A stretch of DNA of 32,812 nucleotides. Source: a virus. Below, one piece after another: positions 1 through 6,736 of this stretch. Numbering within the stretch: the first letter of the stretch is position 1; each line of letters begins with the position of its first letter. The stretch is taken from positions 1 to 32,812 of the IMG/VR virus record IMGVR_UViG_3300021356_000086; one strand, written 5' to 3'. A program made the position numbers and the translations under genes. The notes under the pieces were generated by a model. The model was not told the DNA's origin and searched no databases. It saw nothing but the letters and a program-made list of their open reading frames with translations.

Positions 1-215
1 ATGTTGTAGAAGGATTATCTAATAATGATAATAATGATAATGATTATTCCGGTAAGGAAGTGACCGATCTAGCCGATAGCGAAGTTGTAGTTGACGACGA
101 TATTGGATTTGACGAAATAGAGGTAGAGAGAGTCATACTGTCCCATACAACTCTCGGCGGACCTACCCCTTTATTAGATTACCCTGTAGATATTTATTAT
201 AAGCTAGCTTGCTAA
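1..215 (+). CDS. C-terminal end of an unknown acidic protein (5' truncated by window edge)
   Basis: An open frame enters from the left edge in the frame beginning at base 3 and ends at TAA 213-215, giving about 70 residues. It begins with an Asn/Asp-rich stretch (SNNDNNDNDYSG), continues as an acidic segment (VVVDDDIGFDEIEVERV) and ends LLDYPVDIYYKLAC. No family is recognised. It is the only gene on the plus strand and converges on the minus-strand late operon, so it probably belongs to a different transcription unit of the phage. The composition looks like real protein and there is no competing gene on the other strand here. Function cannot be inferred from this fragment. Confidence 0.6.
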   Translation, partial: VVEGLSNNDNNDNDYSGKEVTDLADSEVVVDDDIGFDEIEVERVILSHTTLGGPTPLLDYPVDIYYKLAC

Positions 216-281
216 CGATCAACCATTTAGTTGACCTATAAATAAAGTAATCCAATACTTATATAATAAATGACCTTTTAT
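216..281. terminator. Convergent intergenic gap with a weak hairpin
   Basis: This 66-nt AT-rich gap separates the stops of a plus-strand and a minus-strand gene. It holds one short inverted repeat, TCAAC at 219-223 and GTTGA at 230-234, with a six-base loop. No clear T-tract follows on either strand. The convergent position makes a transcription end likely, but the hairpin is weak. Confidence 0.25.
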
Positions 282-1115
282 TTAAACGGTGAAGTTTTCG
301 TAATAATGTTTATCCATTACATTCATTAAGTAATTGCTTTCAAAATCACTTACATAATCTGTAAAAGCTTTTCTTTTACCATAATGTCCTATGTCGTTGT
401 AATACAAATGACATATCATTGGCTCGTCTAAGTTTGGGTAAAGCAATTTAAAACCTTTTGCTTTTAATTTTTGTGTTTGTACGGGCTCTTCACTATAAAA
501 TATAGCTTTTTCAAAGACACCCGAATATTCGCCCCACTTACTTGTACCAAATGAAAAATTAGCACAAAATTTAGTAGGTATAAAGGTTTCTTCACTATTT
601 GGATATACCGGACGCCAATTTTGAGGTAGCCACTCACAAAACAATTTATCATTTGTTAGTTCGGGATATAGTAATTTACCTATATCCTTTGGCTCTCTTT
701 TACCATTTTCATAGGTATAAGGTGATCCGTATCCGGTAAATATTGTTTTAGGATCACGATACATAATTAAACTTGTAAGTGTTAAGTCCCAATTATGAGG
801 AAACCAACTATGACTATCTATTTGTAGTACATAATCCTCATTTTTATACATACTATCTACGCTAGCTCTAGCTTTACCAACGCCTATATTAAACTTTTTA
901 AAAGGTTGTGTAATGACTCTAAATTGCGCCCCAAAGCTCTCAGCTTCCGTTTTAACGGCCATAAAATCCTTTAGGGTGTCCTCGTCTTTATACATCAAAC
1001 TAATCCCAAATTTTAGTTTATGTGGAGCTCTTGCTTTTAAAACACAATCCATAATTGTAGGTCCAAGCTCTGTGTCGTCTAAAGAACAAATTTTAACGAA
1101 AATTGTTTGGGACAT
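282..1115 (-). CDS. GlcNAc-transferase-like glycosyltransferase (PF11397 / GT60-like)
   Basis: This 277-aa protein looks like the GlcNAc glycosyltransferase family that includes Skp1-hydroxyproline GlcNAc-transferase. The N-terminus (IFVKICSLDDTELGPTI) matches the family's opening strand and 'D-x-E-x-x-P-T-I' turn. It is followed by a PHKLKFGI segment and by the DxH sugar-nucleotide/metal motif in YVLQIDSHSWF (D100, H102) before NWD. Near the end, EPMICHLYY matches the family's terminal His segment. It lacks a signal peptide and would act in the cytoplasm, presumably with a UDP-sugar. It is the last gene of the late operon, overlaps its paralogue upstream by 23 nt, and has an ATG start. The acceptor is unknown: a virion protein is my inference, and a host glycan is the alternative. 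Confidence 0.8.
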   Translation of the reverse strand: MSQTIFVKICSLDDTELGPTIMDCVLKARAPHKLKFGISLMYKDEDTLKDFMAVKTEAESFGAQFRVITQPFKKFNIGVGKARASVDSMYKNEDYVLQIDSHSWFPHNWDLTLTSLIMYRDPKTIFTGYGSPYTYENGKREPKDIGKLLYPELTNDKLFCEWLPQNWRPVYPNSEETFIPTKFCANFSFGTSKWGEYSGVFEKAIFYSEEPVQTQKLKAKGFKLLYPNLDEPMICHLYYNDIGHYGKRKAFTDYVSDFESNYLMNVMDKHYYENFTV

Positions 1116-2094
1116 ATCTATCTATTGTTTTTCCTGATAATATTTTAACTTTTGCATATTCTTGATATTTAATAATTTTATCATAATTATTGGGATCGTC
1201 TAAATAATTAGAAACATTATCATACTTTTGCTGTTGTAAGGCTTGATAATCTGGGTACAAAAACTCTATTTGATCTCTAGTAGATTGTACATCAAATGGC
1301 TCTCTACCCATATATAAGTGCATAATGGTTGGCTCGTCAAATAAAGGAAAGACAAAGTTAAAACCTGCGTCAAATAAGTTTATAGTCCACGGCATCTCCT
1401 CGTCCTCAAATATAACCCACTCAGGTAAATGTTCTACTAAGTTATACCTAGAAAAACTAAAATTACCGGAAAATCTTACATTAGGTACAATTTCGTCGCC
1501 ATTTGGATTTAGATCTGTCATCACATGAGTTGGTAATCTATCATGCCAATTAAATCTCATCATTTTTTGGTGTATATCATTTTCGTCGTCAACGACAAAA
1601 TATTGATAGCGTAGATTAGTCAATTCTTTTCTAAAATGCGGAACTCTATTACCCTCGTCGTCAAAATAATACAATCCTGCATAACCGTTGATAATTGGCT
1701 TAGTTATACCTCGATCGTCCGCTATTTTGTGCTTTTCTTTAATTTTAGTGTCCCAACCATTAGCAAACATCATGTGTCCGTCGATAAGCATTTTATACTC
1801 TTCGTCTTGACACATAGCATACGATTTTATACGACCTTTAGCTAGACCAATAATATCTACAATATTATCTTCCGTAATATGCTCGTAATCTACTCTAAAC
1901 TCATTATCAAATTGACTTATAAAATCTTTAAATGCGTATCGCATATAATTTTTGGTGTATTGAAAATATATTCCAAACACTAAATTTTCTGGTTGATCAG
2001 CACTTAAAATACAATTTGATATAGTAGGACATACTTCGCTGTCATTAAAACAGGCGAAATACACATAAATCTTTTCAGCATTGTCCTCCTTCAC
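1093..2094 (-). CDS. Second GlcNAc-transferase-like glycosyltransferase (PF11397 / GT60-like)
   Basis: This 333-aa paralogue of the downstream gene opens with KIYVYFACFNDSEVCPTI, has YKMLIDGHMMF as its DxH motif (D105, H107) followed by NGWD, and ends its core with EPTIMHLYMG. About 45 extra C-terminal residues after the core are charged and Tyr-rich. The start is uncertain. GTG at 2094 gives MKEDNAEK and has AGGTGG upstream. A much stronger AAGGAGG lies just inside that start, but it sits three bases before an out-of-frame ATG. The paralogue's N-terminus aligns from about residue 7, so any of these starts leaves the domain intact. Two non-identical copies suggest two acceptors, two donors, or successive sugar additions. 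The gene overlaps the small Cys-rich gene upstream. Confidence 0.78.
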   Translation of the reverse strand: MKEDNAEKIYVYFACFNDSEVCPTISNCILSADQPENLVFGIYFQYTKNYMRYAFKDFISQFDNEFRVDYEHITEDNIVDIIGLAKGRIKSYAMCQDEEYKMLIDGHMMFANGWDTKIKEKHKIADDRGITKPIINGYAGLYYFDDEGNRVPHFRKELTNLRYQYFVVDDENDIHQKMMRFNWHDRLPTHVMTDLNPNGDEIVPNVRFSGNFSFSRYNLVEHLPEWVIFEDEEMPWTINLFDAGFNFVFPLFDEPTIMHLYMGREPFDVQSTRDQIEFLYPDYQALQQQKYDNVSNYLDDPNNYDKIIKYQEYAKVKILSGKTIDRYVPNNFR

Positions 2095-2212
2095 AGCACG
2101 CCACCACCTTTTGATTAAATTGCGGACATTTGTAATTATAGCAATATAATCCCGCGTGTCTTTCCATTAATGTATGGTTGCATACAGGACACGGCGGGTC
2201 ACTCTTCTTCAT
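2075..2212 (-). CDS. 45-aa zinc-ribbon-like protein
   Basis: A short open frame (ATG 2212, TGA 2075) encodes MKKSDPPCPVCNHTL..., then a second cluster YCYNYKCP, and a Cys-rich tail (ACCEGGQC). CPVC plus CYNYKC is the layout of a compact zinc ribbon. It overlaps the end of the preceding gene by 14 nt and the start of the glycosyltransferase gene by 20 nt, fitting the packing of this operon. No function is recognised. A small metal-binding accessory protein is the most that can be said. Confidence 0.6.
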   Translation of the reverse strand: MKKSDPPCPVCNHTLMERHAGLYCYNYKCPQFNQKVVACCEGGQC

Positions 2213-2357
2213 CTTTTTGTTCCGGATTGTCTAAAAACACTACTTTTATAGACATTTTGCATTTACTTGGTGCTTGATCACACATCCATTTATTTAACTG
2301 TATATGTTTAAGTGGCGTATTGCACTCAACACATCTATTGATTCTTCTTCTGCTCAT
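2199..2357 (-). CDS. 52-aa CxxC protein
   Basis: ATG 2357 is preceded by GAGGAGA at good spacing and the frame ends at TGA 2199. The protein starts MSRRRINRCVECNTPLKH, has a second pair of cysteines (MCDQAPSKC), and ends in an acidic tail (DNPEQKDEEE). Four cysteines in a C-x2-C ... C-x6-C pattern could bind zinc. It overlaps both neighbours in different frames. Family unknown. Confidence 0.6.
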   Translation of the reverse strand: MSRRRINRCVECNTPLKHIQLNKWMCDQAPSKCKMSIKVVFLDNPEQKDEEE

Positions 2358-2478
2358 TATAAATCTCCTCTGCTATCTCTTTAAAATATTTAAAAAATTT
2401 GTTGCTCATTATACCTATCCATACAAGAAGTCCAATAGATATAAGTGATACTGTTAAAACTAAAATTATTTCTGTCAT
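2335..2478 (-). CDS. 47-aa single-pass membrane protein
   Basis: ATG 2478 has AAGGGAG five bases upstream and the stop is TAG 2335. Residues 3-24 (IILVLTVSLISIGLLVWIGI within it) form one transmembrane helix, followed by a short Lys/Glu-rich cytoplasmic tail. It overlaps the next gene by 23 nt. Small membrane proteins of this kind are common near phage lysis genes, so a lysis accessory role is possible but not shown. Confidence 0.6.
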   Translation of the reverse strand: MTEIILVLTVSLISIGLLVWIGIMSNKFFKYFKEIAEEIYNEQKKNQ

Positions 2479-2501
2479 TAGAACTCCCTTCTGGGACTAA
2501 T

Positions 2502-2696
2502 TTACATAACTGCTTGAACAAGAACTACTAAAGCAGATACAGCTACTAGCCATCCACTTAATTCAGCTCTTGATATTTTTGAATTTACCTTCTCGTGTAA
2601 TTGATCGATTCTATCGTTGATTCTTTCCTGCCCATCCAATACAAGCATAATCATTTCCTTTTGTGTAAGACCAACAGGATGCTTATGCTCACTCAT
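2502..2696 (-). CDS. 64-aa coiled-coil protein with C-terminal membrane helix
   Basis: The first 45 residues are charged and predicted helical, with heptad-like spacing in LDGQERINDRIDQLHEKV. Residues about 48-64 (GWLVAVSALVVLVQAVM) form a transmembrane segment at the very end. This is the layout of XhlA-like phage lysis accessory proteins, which also carry a coiled coil before a tail-end helix. I do not see a diagnostic motif. The ATG at 2696 has GAAGAG six bases upstream and follows directly on the previous stop. Confidence 0.7.
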   Translation of the reverse strand: MSEHKHPVGLTQKEMIMLVLDGQERINDRIDQLHEKVNSKISRAELSGWLVAVSALVVLVQAVM

Positions 2697-2954
2697 TTAA
2701 AACTCTTCTTTTTTTCCGCCAAATGCTTCGTTTATTTCATCAATAGTTAGTTTACCGTCGTCGAGAAAACCACGAGCTAGTGCTTCTGTGACTTTGGCGA
2801 CACCCAAAGACCCGGCCAAAAGCACGGAGCTAAGGGTGTCAATACCAATAATTGATCCTGCTCCAATGATTGCGAGTCCGTTAGCAACGAATACAGCGAC
2901 CATACGAGCCATGATCATTTTGATTTTTTGCAATTTGGATAAACCGCTAGGCAC
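2697..2954 (-). CDS. 85-aa hydrophobic holin-like protein
   Basis: Two hydrophobic stretches (about residues 15-35, MARMVAVFVANGLAIIGAG, and 37-55) are followed by a conserved-looking tail, RGFLDDGKLTIDEINEAFGG. Small two-helix proteins with this tail occur in marine phages and are often called holins. That label is tentative here because a better r1t-like holin lies beside the endolysin. The tail resembles half an EF-hand or dockerin loop. The start is GTG at 2954, with a strong GGAGG six bases upstream. Confidence 0.7.
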   Translation of the reverse strand: MPSGLSKLQKIKMIMARMVAVFVANGLAIIGAGSIIGIDTLSSVLLAGSLGVAKVTEALARGFLDDGKLTIDEINEAFGGKKEEF

Positions 2955-2992
2955 TATTTACCTCCGCAGCATCCATTTCCGCAACATTCCAT
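2954..2992 (-). CDS. Possible 12-aa cysteine-rich peptide
   Basis: A minimal frame, MECCGNGCCGGK, starts two bases after the preceding stop and ends in a TAG that shares its G with the GTG start of the next gene. This fits the stop-start packing of the operon, and two CC pairs in 12 residues are unusual. Against it, the upstream GAGA is a weak ribosome site, and the sequence may simply be the GGAGG leader of the next gene. Confidence 0.35.
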   Translation of the reverse strand: MECCGNGCCGGK

Positions 2993-2994
2993 AA

Positions 2995-3300
2995 TTAATC
3001 TCGCAATCTAATAGTCACTAACCATATAATTGTAGATACGACTATTGCAATACCTACAATATCTTGTGCTGTTCCGGTCAAAGTAAACCAAGCAATAAAA
3101 AAACCAAGTAAGGTGAAGATCTGTGCTATTGATTCTTTAACAACATCAAATAGCCACTTTGCTATACCTTTTATACTTATTTTCTTTATTTGCTTCCAAG
3201 TCCACTTTGTAGAACTTATAAAACTTTTTATGGACAACTTAACAAATTGATAAGGTAGTCCCAATACATTATTTAAAAATCTAAAAATCTTTTTGATCAT
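2995..3300 (-). CDS. 101-aa membrane protein
   Basis: The first 55 residues are strongly basic and amphipathic (FVKLSIKSFISS, KWTWKQIKKISIKG). They are followed by two transmembrane helices at about 58-75 (IAQIFTLLGFFIAWFTL) and 80-97 (DIVGIAIVVSTIIWLVTI), with a short basic end. No family is recognised. It starts with ATG directly after the large secreted protein's stop, so the two may be made and used together at the membrane. A holin or membrane anchor are alternatives. Confidence 0.65.
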   Translation of the reverse strand: MIKKIFRFLNNVLGLPYQFVKLSIKSFISSTKWTWKQIKKISIKGIAKWLFDVVKESIAQIFTLLGFFIAWFTLTGTAQDIVGIAIVVSTIIWLVTIRLRD

Positions 3301-6084
3301 CTAAAATCTCCTAATTAAAGCACCCGCTTGAGCGATAATTTGGGAAGCAATAATAACCGGTACTACTACTTCTTGTGCTTTTTCTTTTTGGTCGCTTGTC
3401 ATGTCAGCGCCTATCGACCCCAGATCCATCTCTCTAATATCTATATTAACACTTGTCAGCTCACCTATTGGATTTTCCAAAAACGCCTCTACTTGTACCT
3501 CTGTGACAACATCTGCAAGTGTAAAATTCTCAACATCTTCGTTAGCAATAGCTCTTTCAACATATTCCTCAACAGCTGTAGCTATGTTTTCTTCTTCGGC
3601 TGCTTGTTTTGCAATAATTTCCACATCTTCCGCAGCTGTTTCTTCTTCAAAACCTAATACTTCACCAACGGCTTGTTTTTCTTCTTCGTCTAATTCAGCT
3701 ACGGTTTCTACCTTTGTGACTTCTTGTACTACCGCTTTTACAACAGCTTTAGTTGTGGTGTCAGCATTACCTAAGTTTTGTACGGAAACTTTAGCTACCT
3801 CTTTTACTACTTCTACTTTTTCTTGTGTATCAAGTTCGGCAACAACTTCCGCAACAGCCTCTTCTACCTGTTCTATGTACTCTTCTTGTTCCTCAACCGA
3901 AAGATCTTCTAACTCTTCTTCCTCGATAATTTCTATATCATTATCCTCAAAAACTTCGGTCAATTCCTCTACCTCTACTACTTCTGTAATAGCTTCCTCT
4001 GCAGCCTCAACTAAAACTTCTACTTCTTCTTCTGTGAGTTGTACCTCTTGATCTCCCTCCGTACCAAAAAATGAGTTATCCTCATCTTGTTCAGGTTTAT
4101 CAGGTATAGTCGTTGTCGTAGTTGTAGTCGTTGTAGTAGTGGTTGTAGTCGTAGTAGTAGGAGGAACGACAATAACAATCTCTTCCAAGTTAATTTCTGG
4201 CGTTGTATCAACTTTATAATCATCAAAATTCGTGTTTTCCTTTATTTCAATTATAGTTTCTACTAACTTGATTATGTCTATTGGCTCTCCACCACCACCA
4301 AATTGTGATTGGTCGTCATCGTCTGTGTCTGTAGTCGTAGTAGGTAATACAATAGAGTCTTTGATCTCTTGCTCAATACGAGCTTTTTCTTCCGCTAATT
4401 CTCTAGCAACTCTTTCATCATCTGTTTCGCTATAACCTGTTTCAGCTTTGTTTTTGTCACGCTGTCTTTGTAATTCCGCTAATCTATCTTGTTCTTCTTG
4501 ATATTCTCTATCAGCACGCTCTTGGTTAGTTTCATAATATCCTGTTTCGGCTGAGTTAGATTGTCTTTCTTGCTCTAAAGCCGCTTCAATAGCTCTTAGA
4601 CGGGCTTGCTCTTCCTCATACTCTCTTTGCTCACGATCGCTACGCTCTTGGTTTGTTTCGTAATAACCTGTTTCGTTATAATTTTTATTTTTTTCGTTTT
4701 GTATAGCTTCTTGTCTTTTGCGTTCAGCTTCTTCTTCAGCTAAACGCTTTTGTTCGGCGTCGTAGTCATCTTGAGCTTTTTGATTAAATACTGTTAGTGT
4801 CGGCTCGGTAGAATAGCCACTATAAACATTATAAGTAGAGCTATAAGCTCTAATTGAAAATTCGTAAGTGTTGTTAGTAATTGCACTATAAGGTATAGTG
4901 TACTCCGTATTTGTAATGTTATATACAACCGTTTCGTTTTGAGCGTCTATTCTGTAATACAATTCATAAGTTGTTGCAGTTCTAGTACCTGTGTTAGGCT
5001 CATCCCAATCTACTTTTACACCTACATTGTACTCTTGCGAAACAACGGGATTCATTGGTGGTCCTAATGTGTTATCAACAACATAAGTTGCTTCAACATC
5101 ATTACACATCCAATTAGTAGCACAAGTTGACAAACGATAGTAGTAAGTACCGTTTAGAGTTTCGTATTCTATTGCGTCATTATTATCTACCCACGGTAAA
5201 GTAAATTCCGTAGTATCAGTATCTGTACTCCTATACACCTCAAACCAAGTGTTAGCGTTATAGTCCTGATCATAGGTTTCTGCTACTAATATTCTATATC
5301 CACCTATTGTGACACCGTTATCGGATGGTGTGTCCCAATCAACTGTTATACCGCTTGAGCTTTCACTAATTGTATAACTAGATATTCCGTTGGGTGCAGG
5401 GGGTAAAGTTGTAGTAGTAGTTGTAGTAGTTGTTGTGGTAGTTGTAGTTGTCGTAGTCGTGGTAGTAGTATCTACACTTGAACTATTAGCTTCTGGAACA
5501 GTAGTAGTTGTAGTAGTAGCAAAACTACCTGTAGCAGTTGCATCGTCGTATTGAAAATACATATCGTCAAAGCTAGACCAATCGTGTATGTCAACAACAA
5601 ACTTTGTTATAAATTTATCTGTGTTTTCTGCTACTGCATTGTAATCAGTAAAAGATTTATAAAATGTGTCATACATATCTGCACCATTATTTCCATAAGC
5701 CTGTGCAGACTTGTTTTCTGTTTCGGTTGTATCATCCGAATAATAAAAAGTGACTGAATATGCTGCGTTTACTGCACCTACTTCAAAACCTACTTCATAC
5801 ACATCTATATCGCTAGAAAATTCAAAAGTATATTCGTGTGTACAACCACTATGAACTTGATGACATAAGCTTAAAAATTGTCCCTGCGTTCCGTAATTAC
5901 TATTTTCTGTATAAACAGTATTATGTGAATTACTATTTTCTCTTGTAATTGTAAAGTAGCCATCCCAATCTTGATCGCTAAAACCCTCGTTGACGGTGAC
6001 TTCTTGTGCTACTGCTAATGGGAAAGGATATATTAGTAAAGCAACAATTAATAAACGAACTAAGGTATTGAACTTACGAAGCAC
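3301..6084 (-). CDS. 927-aa secreted multidomain protein with FN3 domains and poly-Thr linkers
   Basis: A Sec-type signal peptide (residues 1-26: basic start, hydrophobic core LLIVALLIYPFPLAVA, AxA cleavage site) leads to a beta-rich N-terminal domain (about 30-188) with a possible disulphide pair (CHQVHSGC). Next come a long poly-Thr linker, two fibronectin type III-like domains (about 228-340 and 341-432, each with a VDWD strand), a charged coiled-coil region with three repeats of ETGYYETNQER type (about 468-575), a second Thr linker, and a very acidic helical region (about 680-890). The end, VVVPVIIASQIIAQAGALIRRF, looks like a membrane anchor with a basic stop. The GTG start fits a weak upstream site. 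It is presumably exported and anchored in the host envelope, where it could act as an adhesin, in superinfection exclusion or in lysis. It resembles surface proteins of Acidimicrobiia more than virion proteins. Confidence 0.75.
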   Translation of the reverse strand: MLRKFNTLVRLLIVALLIYPFPLAVAQEVTVNEGFSDQDWDGYFTITRENSNSHNTVYTENSNYGTQGQFLSLCHQVHSGCTHEYTFEFSSDIDVYEVGFEVGAVNAAYSVTFYYSDDTTETENKSAQAYGNNGADMYDTFYKSFTDYNAVAENTDKFITKFVVDIHDWSSFDDMYFQYDDATATGSFATTTTTTVPEANSSSVDTTTTTTTTTTTTTTTTTTTTTLPPAPNGISSYTISESSSGITVDWDTPSDNGVTIGGYRILVAETYDQDYNANTWFEVYRSTDTDTTEFTLPWVDNNDAIEYETLNGTYYYRLSTCATNWMCNDVEATYVVDNTLGPPMNPVVSQEYNVGVKVDWDEPNTGTRTATTYELYYRIDAQNETVVYNITNTEYTIPYSAITNNTYEFSIRAYSSTYNVYSGYSTEPTLTVFNQKAQDDYDAEQKRLAEEEAERKRQEAIQNEKNKNYNETGYYETNQERSDREQREYEEEQARLRAIEAALEQERQSNSAETGYYETNQERADREYQEEQDRLAELQRQRDKNKAETGYSETDDERVARELAEEKARIEQEIKDSIVLPTTTTDTDDDDQSQFGGGGEPIDIIKLVETIIEIKENTNFDDYKVDTTPEINLEEIVIVVPPTTTTTTTTTTTTTTTTTIPDKPEQDEDNSFFGTEGDQEVQLTEEEVEVLVEAAEEAITEVVEVEELTEVFEDNDIEIIEEEELEDLSVEEQEEYIEQVEEAVAEVVAELDTQEKVEVVKEVAKVSVQNLGNADTTTKAVVKAVVQEVTKVETVAELDEEEKQAVGEVLGFEEETAAEDVEIIAKQAAEEENIATAVEEYVERAIANEDVENFTLADVVTEVQVEAFLENPIGELTSVNIDIREMDLGSIGADMTSDQKEKAQEVVVPVIIASQIIAQAGALIRRF
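4108..4158 (-). repeat. Imperfect ACN trinucleotide tract (poly-Thr linker 2)
   Basis: Seventeen consecutive Thr codons use mixed ACT, ACA and ACG. It separates the coiled-coil part from the acidic part of the secreted protein. The mixed codons suggest selection on the protein rather than recent slippage. Confidence 0.85.
4400..4685 (-). repeat. Three tandem coiled-coil repeats inside the secreted protein
   Basis: Three units of roughly 36-42 codons share the core ETGYYETNQERxDRE (third copy ETGYSETDDERVARE), each followed by a Glu/Arg/Gln-rich helix. The first two cores are nearly identical in protein and similar in DNA, indicating duplication inside the gene. Confidence 0.8.
5407..5469 (-). 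repeat. Imperfect ACN trinucleotide tract (poly-Thr linker 1)
   Basis: Twenty-one consecutive Thr codons with mixed third bases form the linker before the first FN3-like domain. Unit changes would stay in frame and only alter linker length. Confidence 0.85.
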
Positions 6085-6098
6085 TCTCTCATCACTTC

Positions 6099-6443
6099 CT
6101 ACCTCTTCCCGCCATCATACTTTACTGCGTGTCCTTCCTTAACCATTAGTTCGTTTATATTGACCTCATTTATGTAGATCTCCCCCAAGACACGGCCATA
6201 TTTACCTACACCATAAGATTTCATTTCTAATTCGTCCTCGGCGGACTCAAGTTTGTCTATAAGCCAAGATTTCGCAGCCAACCCTCGTTTTTTCTCTTCT
6301 TTATCTCTTGTTCGTGATTCAGGAGCATTAATACCCACGAGTCGAATACGACATTTATGCCACACATTAAAACCCAAATCAATTCTGACATCGATCGTAT
6401 CTCCATCTACAACTCTTAATAACTCTATTTTATAATAATACAT
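6099..6443 (-). CDS. Staphylococcal nuclease-like (SNase/thermonuclease) endonuclease
   Basis: With the start at ATG 6443 the protein has 114 residues beginning MYYYKIELLRVVDGDTIDV. It shows the SNase core: VVDGDTI (D13, D15), RLVGINAPE (R34 and E42 with the same spacing as R35 and E43 of the staphylococcal enzyme) and GRVLGEI (R84, equivalent to R87). The usual Asp of the GIDAPE loop is Asn39, which may weaken calcium binding. There is no signal peptide, so it acts in the cytoplasm or virion, perhaps in host DNA breakdown. I chose 6443 because AAGGGA lies at good spacing. The longer ATG at 6470 lies inside a hairpin and would add nine residues unlike the family. Confidence 0.85.
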   Translation of the reverse strand: MYYYKIELLRVVDGDTIDVRIDLGFNVWHKCRIRLVGINAPESRTRDKEEKKRGLAAKSWLIDKLESAEDELEMKSYGVGKYGRVLGEIYINEVNINELMVKEGHAVKYDGGKR

Positions 6444-6458
6444 TTGATCCCTTAAACA

Positions 6459-6483
6459 ATAGGAGGACATATAGTCCCCCTAT
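6459..6483 (-). terminator. Ten-base-pair hairpin between holin and nuclease genes
   Basis: Arms at 6474-6483 and 6459-6468 surround a five-base TATAT loop. In the minus-strand transcript all ten pairs form, one of them as a G-U wobble. In the plus strand the same site has an A-C mismatch. It is followed by TGTTTAAG rather than a run of T, so it may be a partial terminator, an RNA stability element or a processing site upstream of the nuclease gene. Confidence 0.45.
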
Positions 6484-6502
6484 CGACGCACTTGTAATTA
6501 AA

Positions 6503-6727
6503 TTAACCTTTTGGAAAGTTAGACATAAATTTGAACGGTGCTTCCTCAATAACATTTTGTAATGCTGAGAAAAACGCAGCGCCTGCTGCGACAACTGCAC
6601 CCTCAAGTACACCCATATCCAACCATCCGGTTTGGGCTGCAACAATTACACCAAAACCTGCTTGAAGTCCTGTTCTAACTGCTCTTATTAATGACACTTT
6701 AAAAGCGTCTGTTAATTCCCAATTCAT
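6503..6727 (-). CDS. r1t-like phage holin
   Basis: The 74-aa protein has a charged start (MNWELTDAFKVSLIRAVRT), a first helix GLQAGFGVIVAAQTGWL, a turn with LDMGVLEG, and a second helix AVVAAGAAFFSALQNVI before a short charged tail. The order 'R-A-x-R-T, helix, W-x-D turn, Ala-rich helix' matches the r1t holin family (PF16945), common in actinobacterial phages. It forms pores in the inner membrane to release the lysin. It sits nine bases downstream of the endolysin gene, as expected for a lysis cassette. Confidence 0.72.
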   Translation of the reverse strand: MNWELTDAFKVSLIRAVRTGLQAGFGVIVAAQTGWLDMGVLEGAVVAAGAAFFSALQNVIEEAPFKFMSNFPKG

Positions 6728-6736
6728 ACGAATCTC

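Noticed and set aside
3401-4051. 216-codon Ser/Thr-rich open frame on the plus strand
   Set aside because: It is the complement of the Glu/Val-rich acidic part of the secreted protein, where GAA/GAG codons read as Ser/Phe on the other strand.
5407-5469. Poly-Thr tract as an assembly artefact or a phase-variation switch
   Set aside because: Mixed codons argue against an artefact, and changes of triplet number would not shift the frame, so it is not an on-off switch.
6444-6470. Upstream ATG at 6470 as the nuclease start
   Set aside because: It lies in a hairpin loop and the nine added residues do not resemble SNase proteins; ATG 6443 has a good ribosome site.
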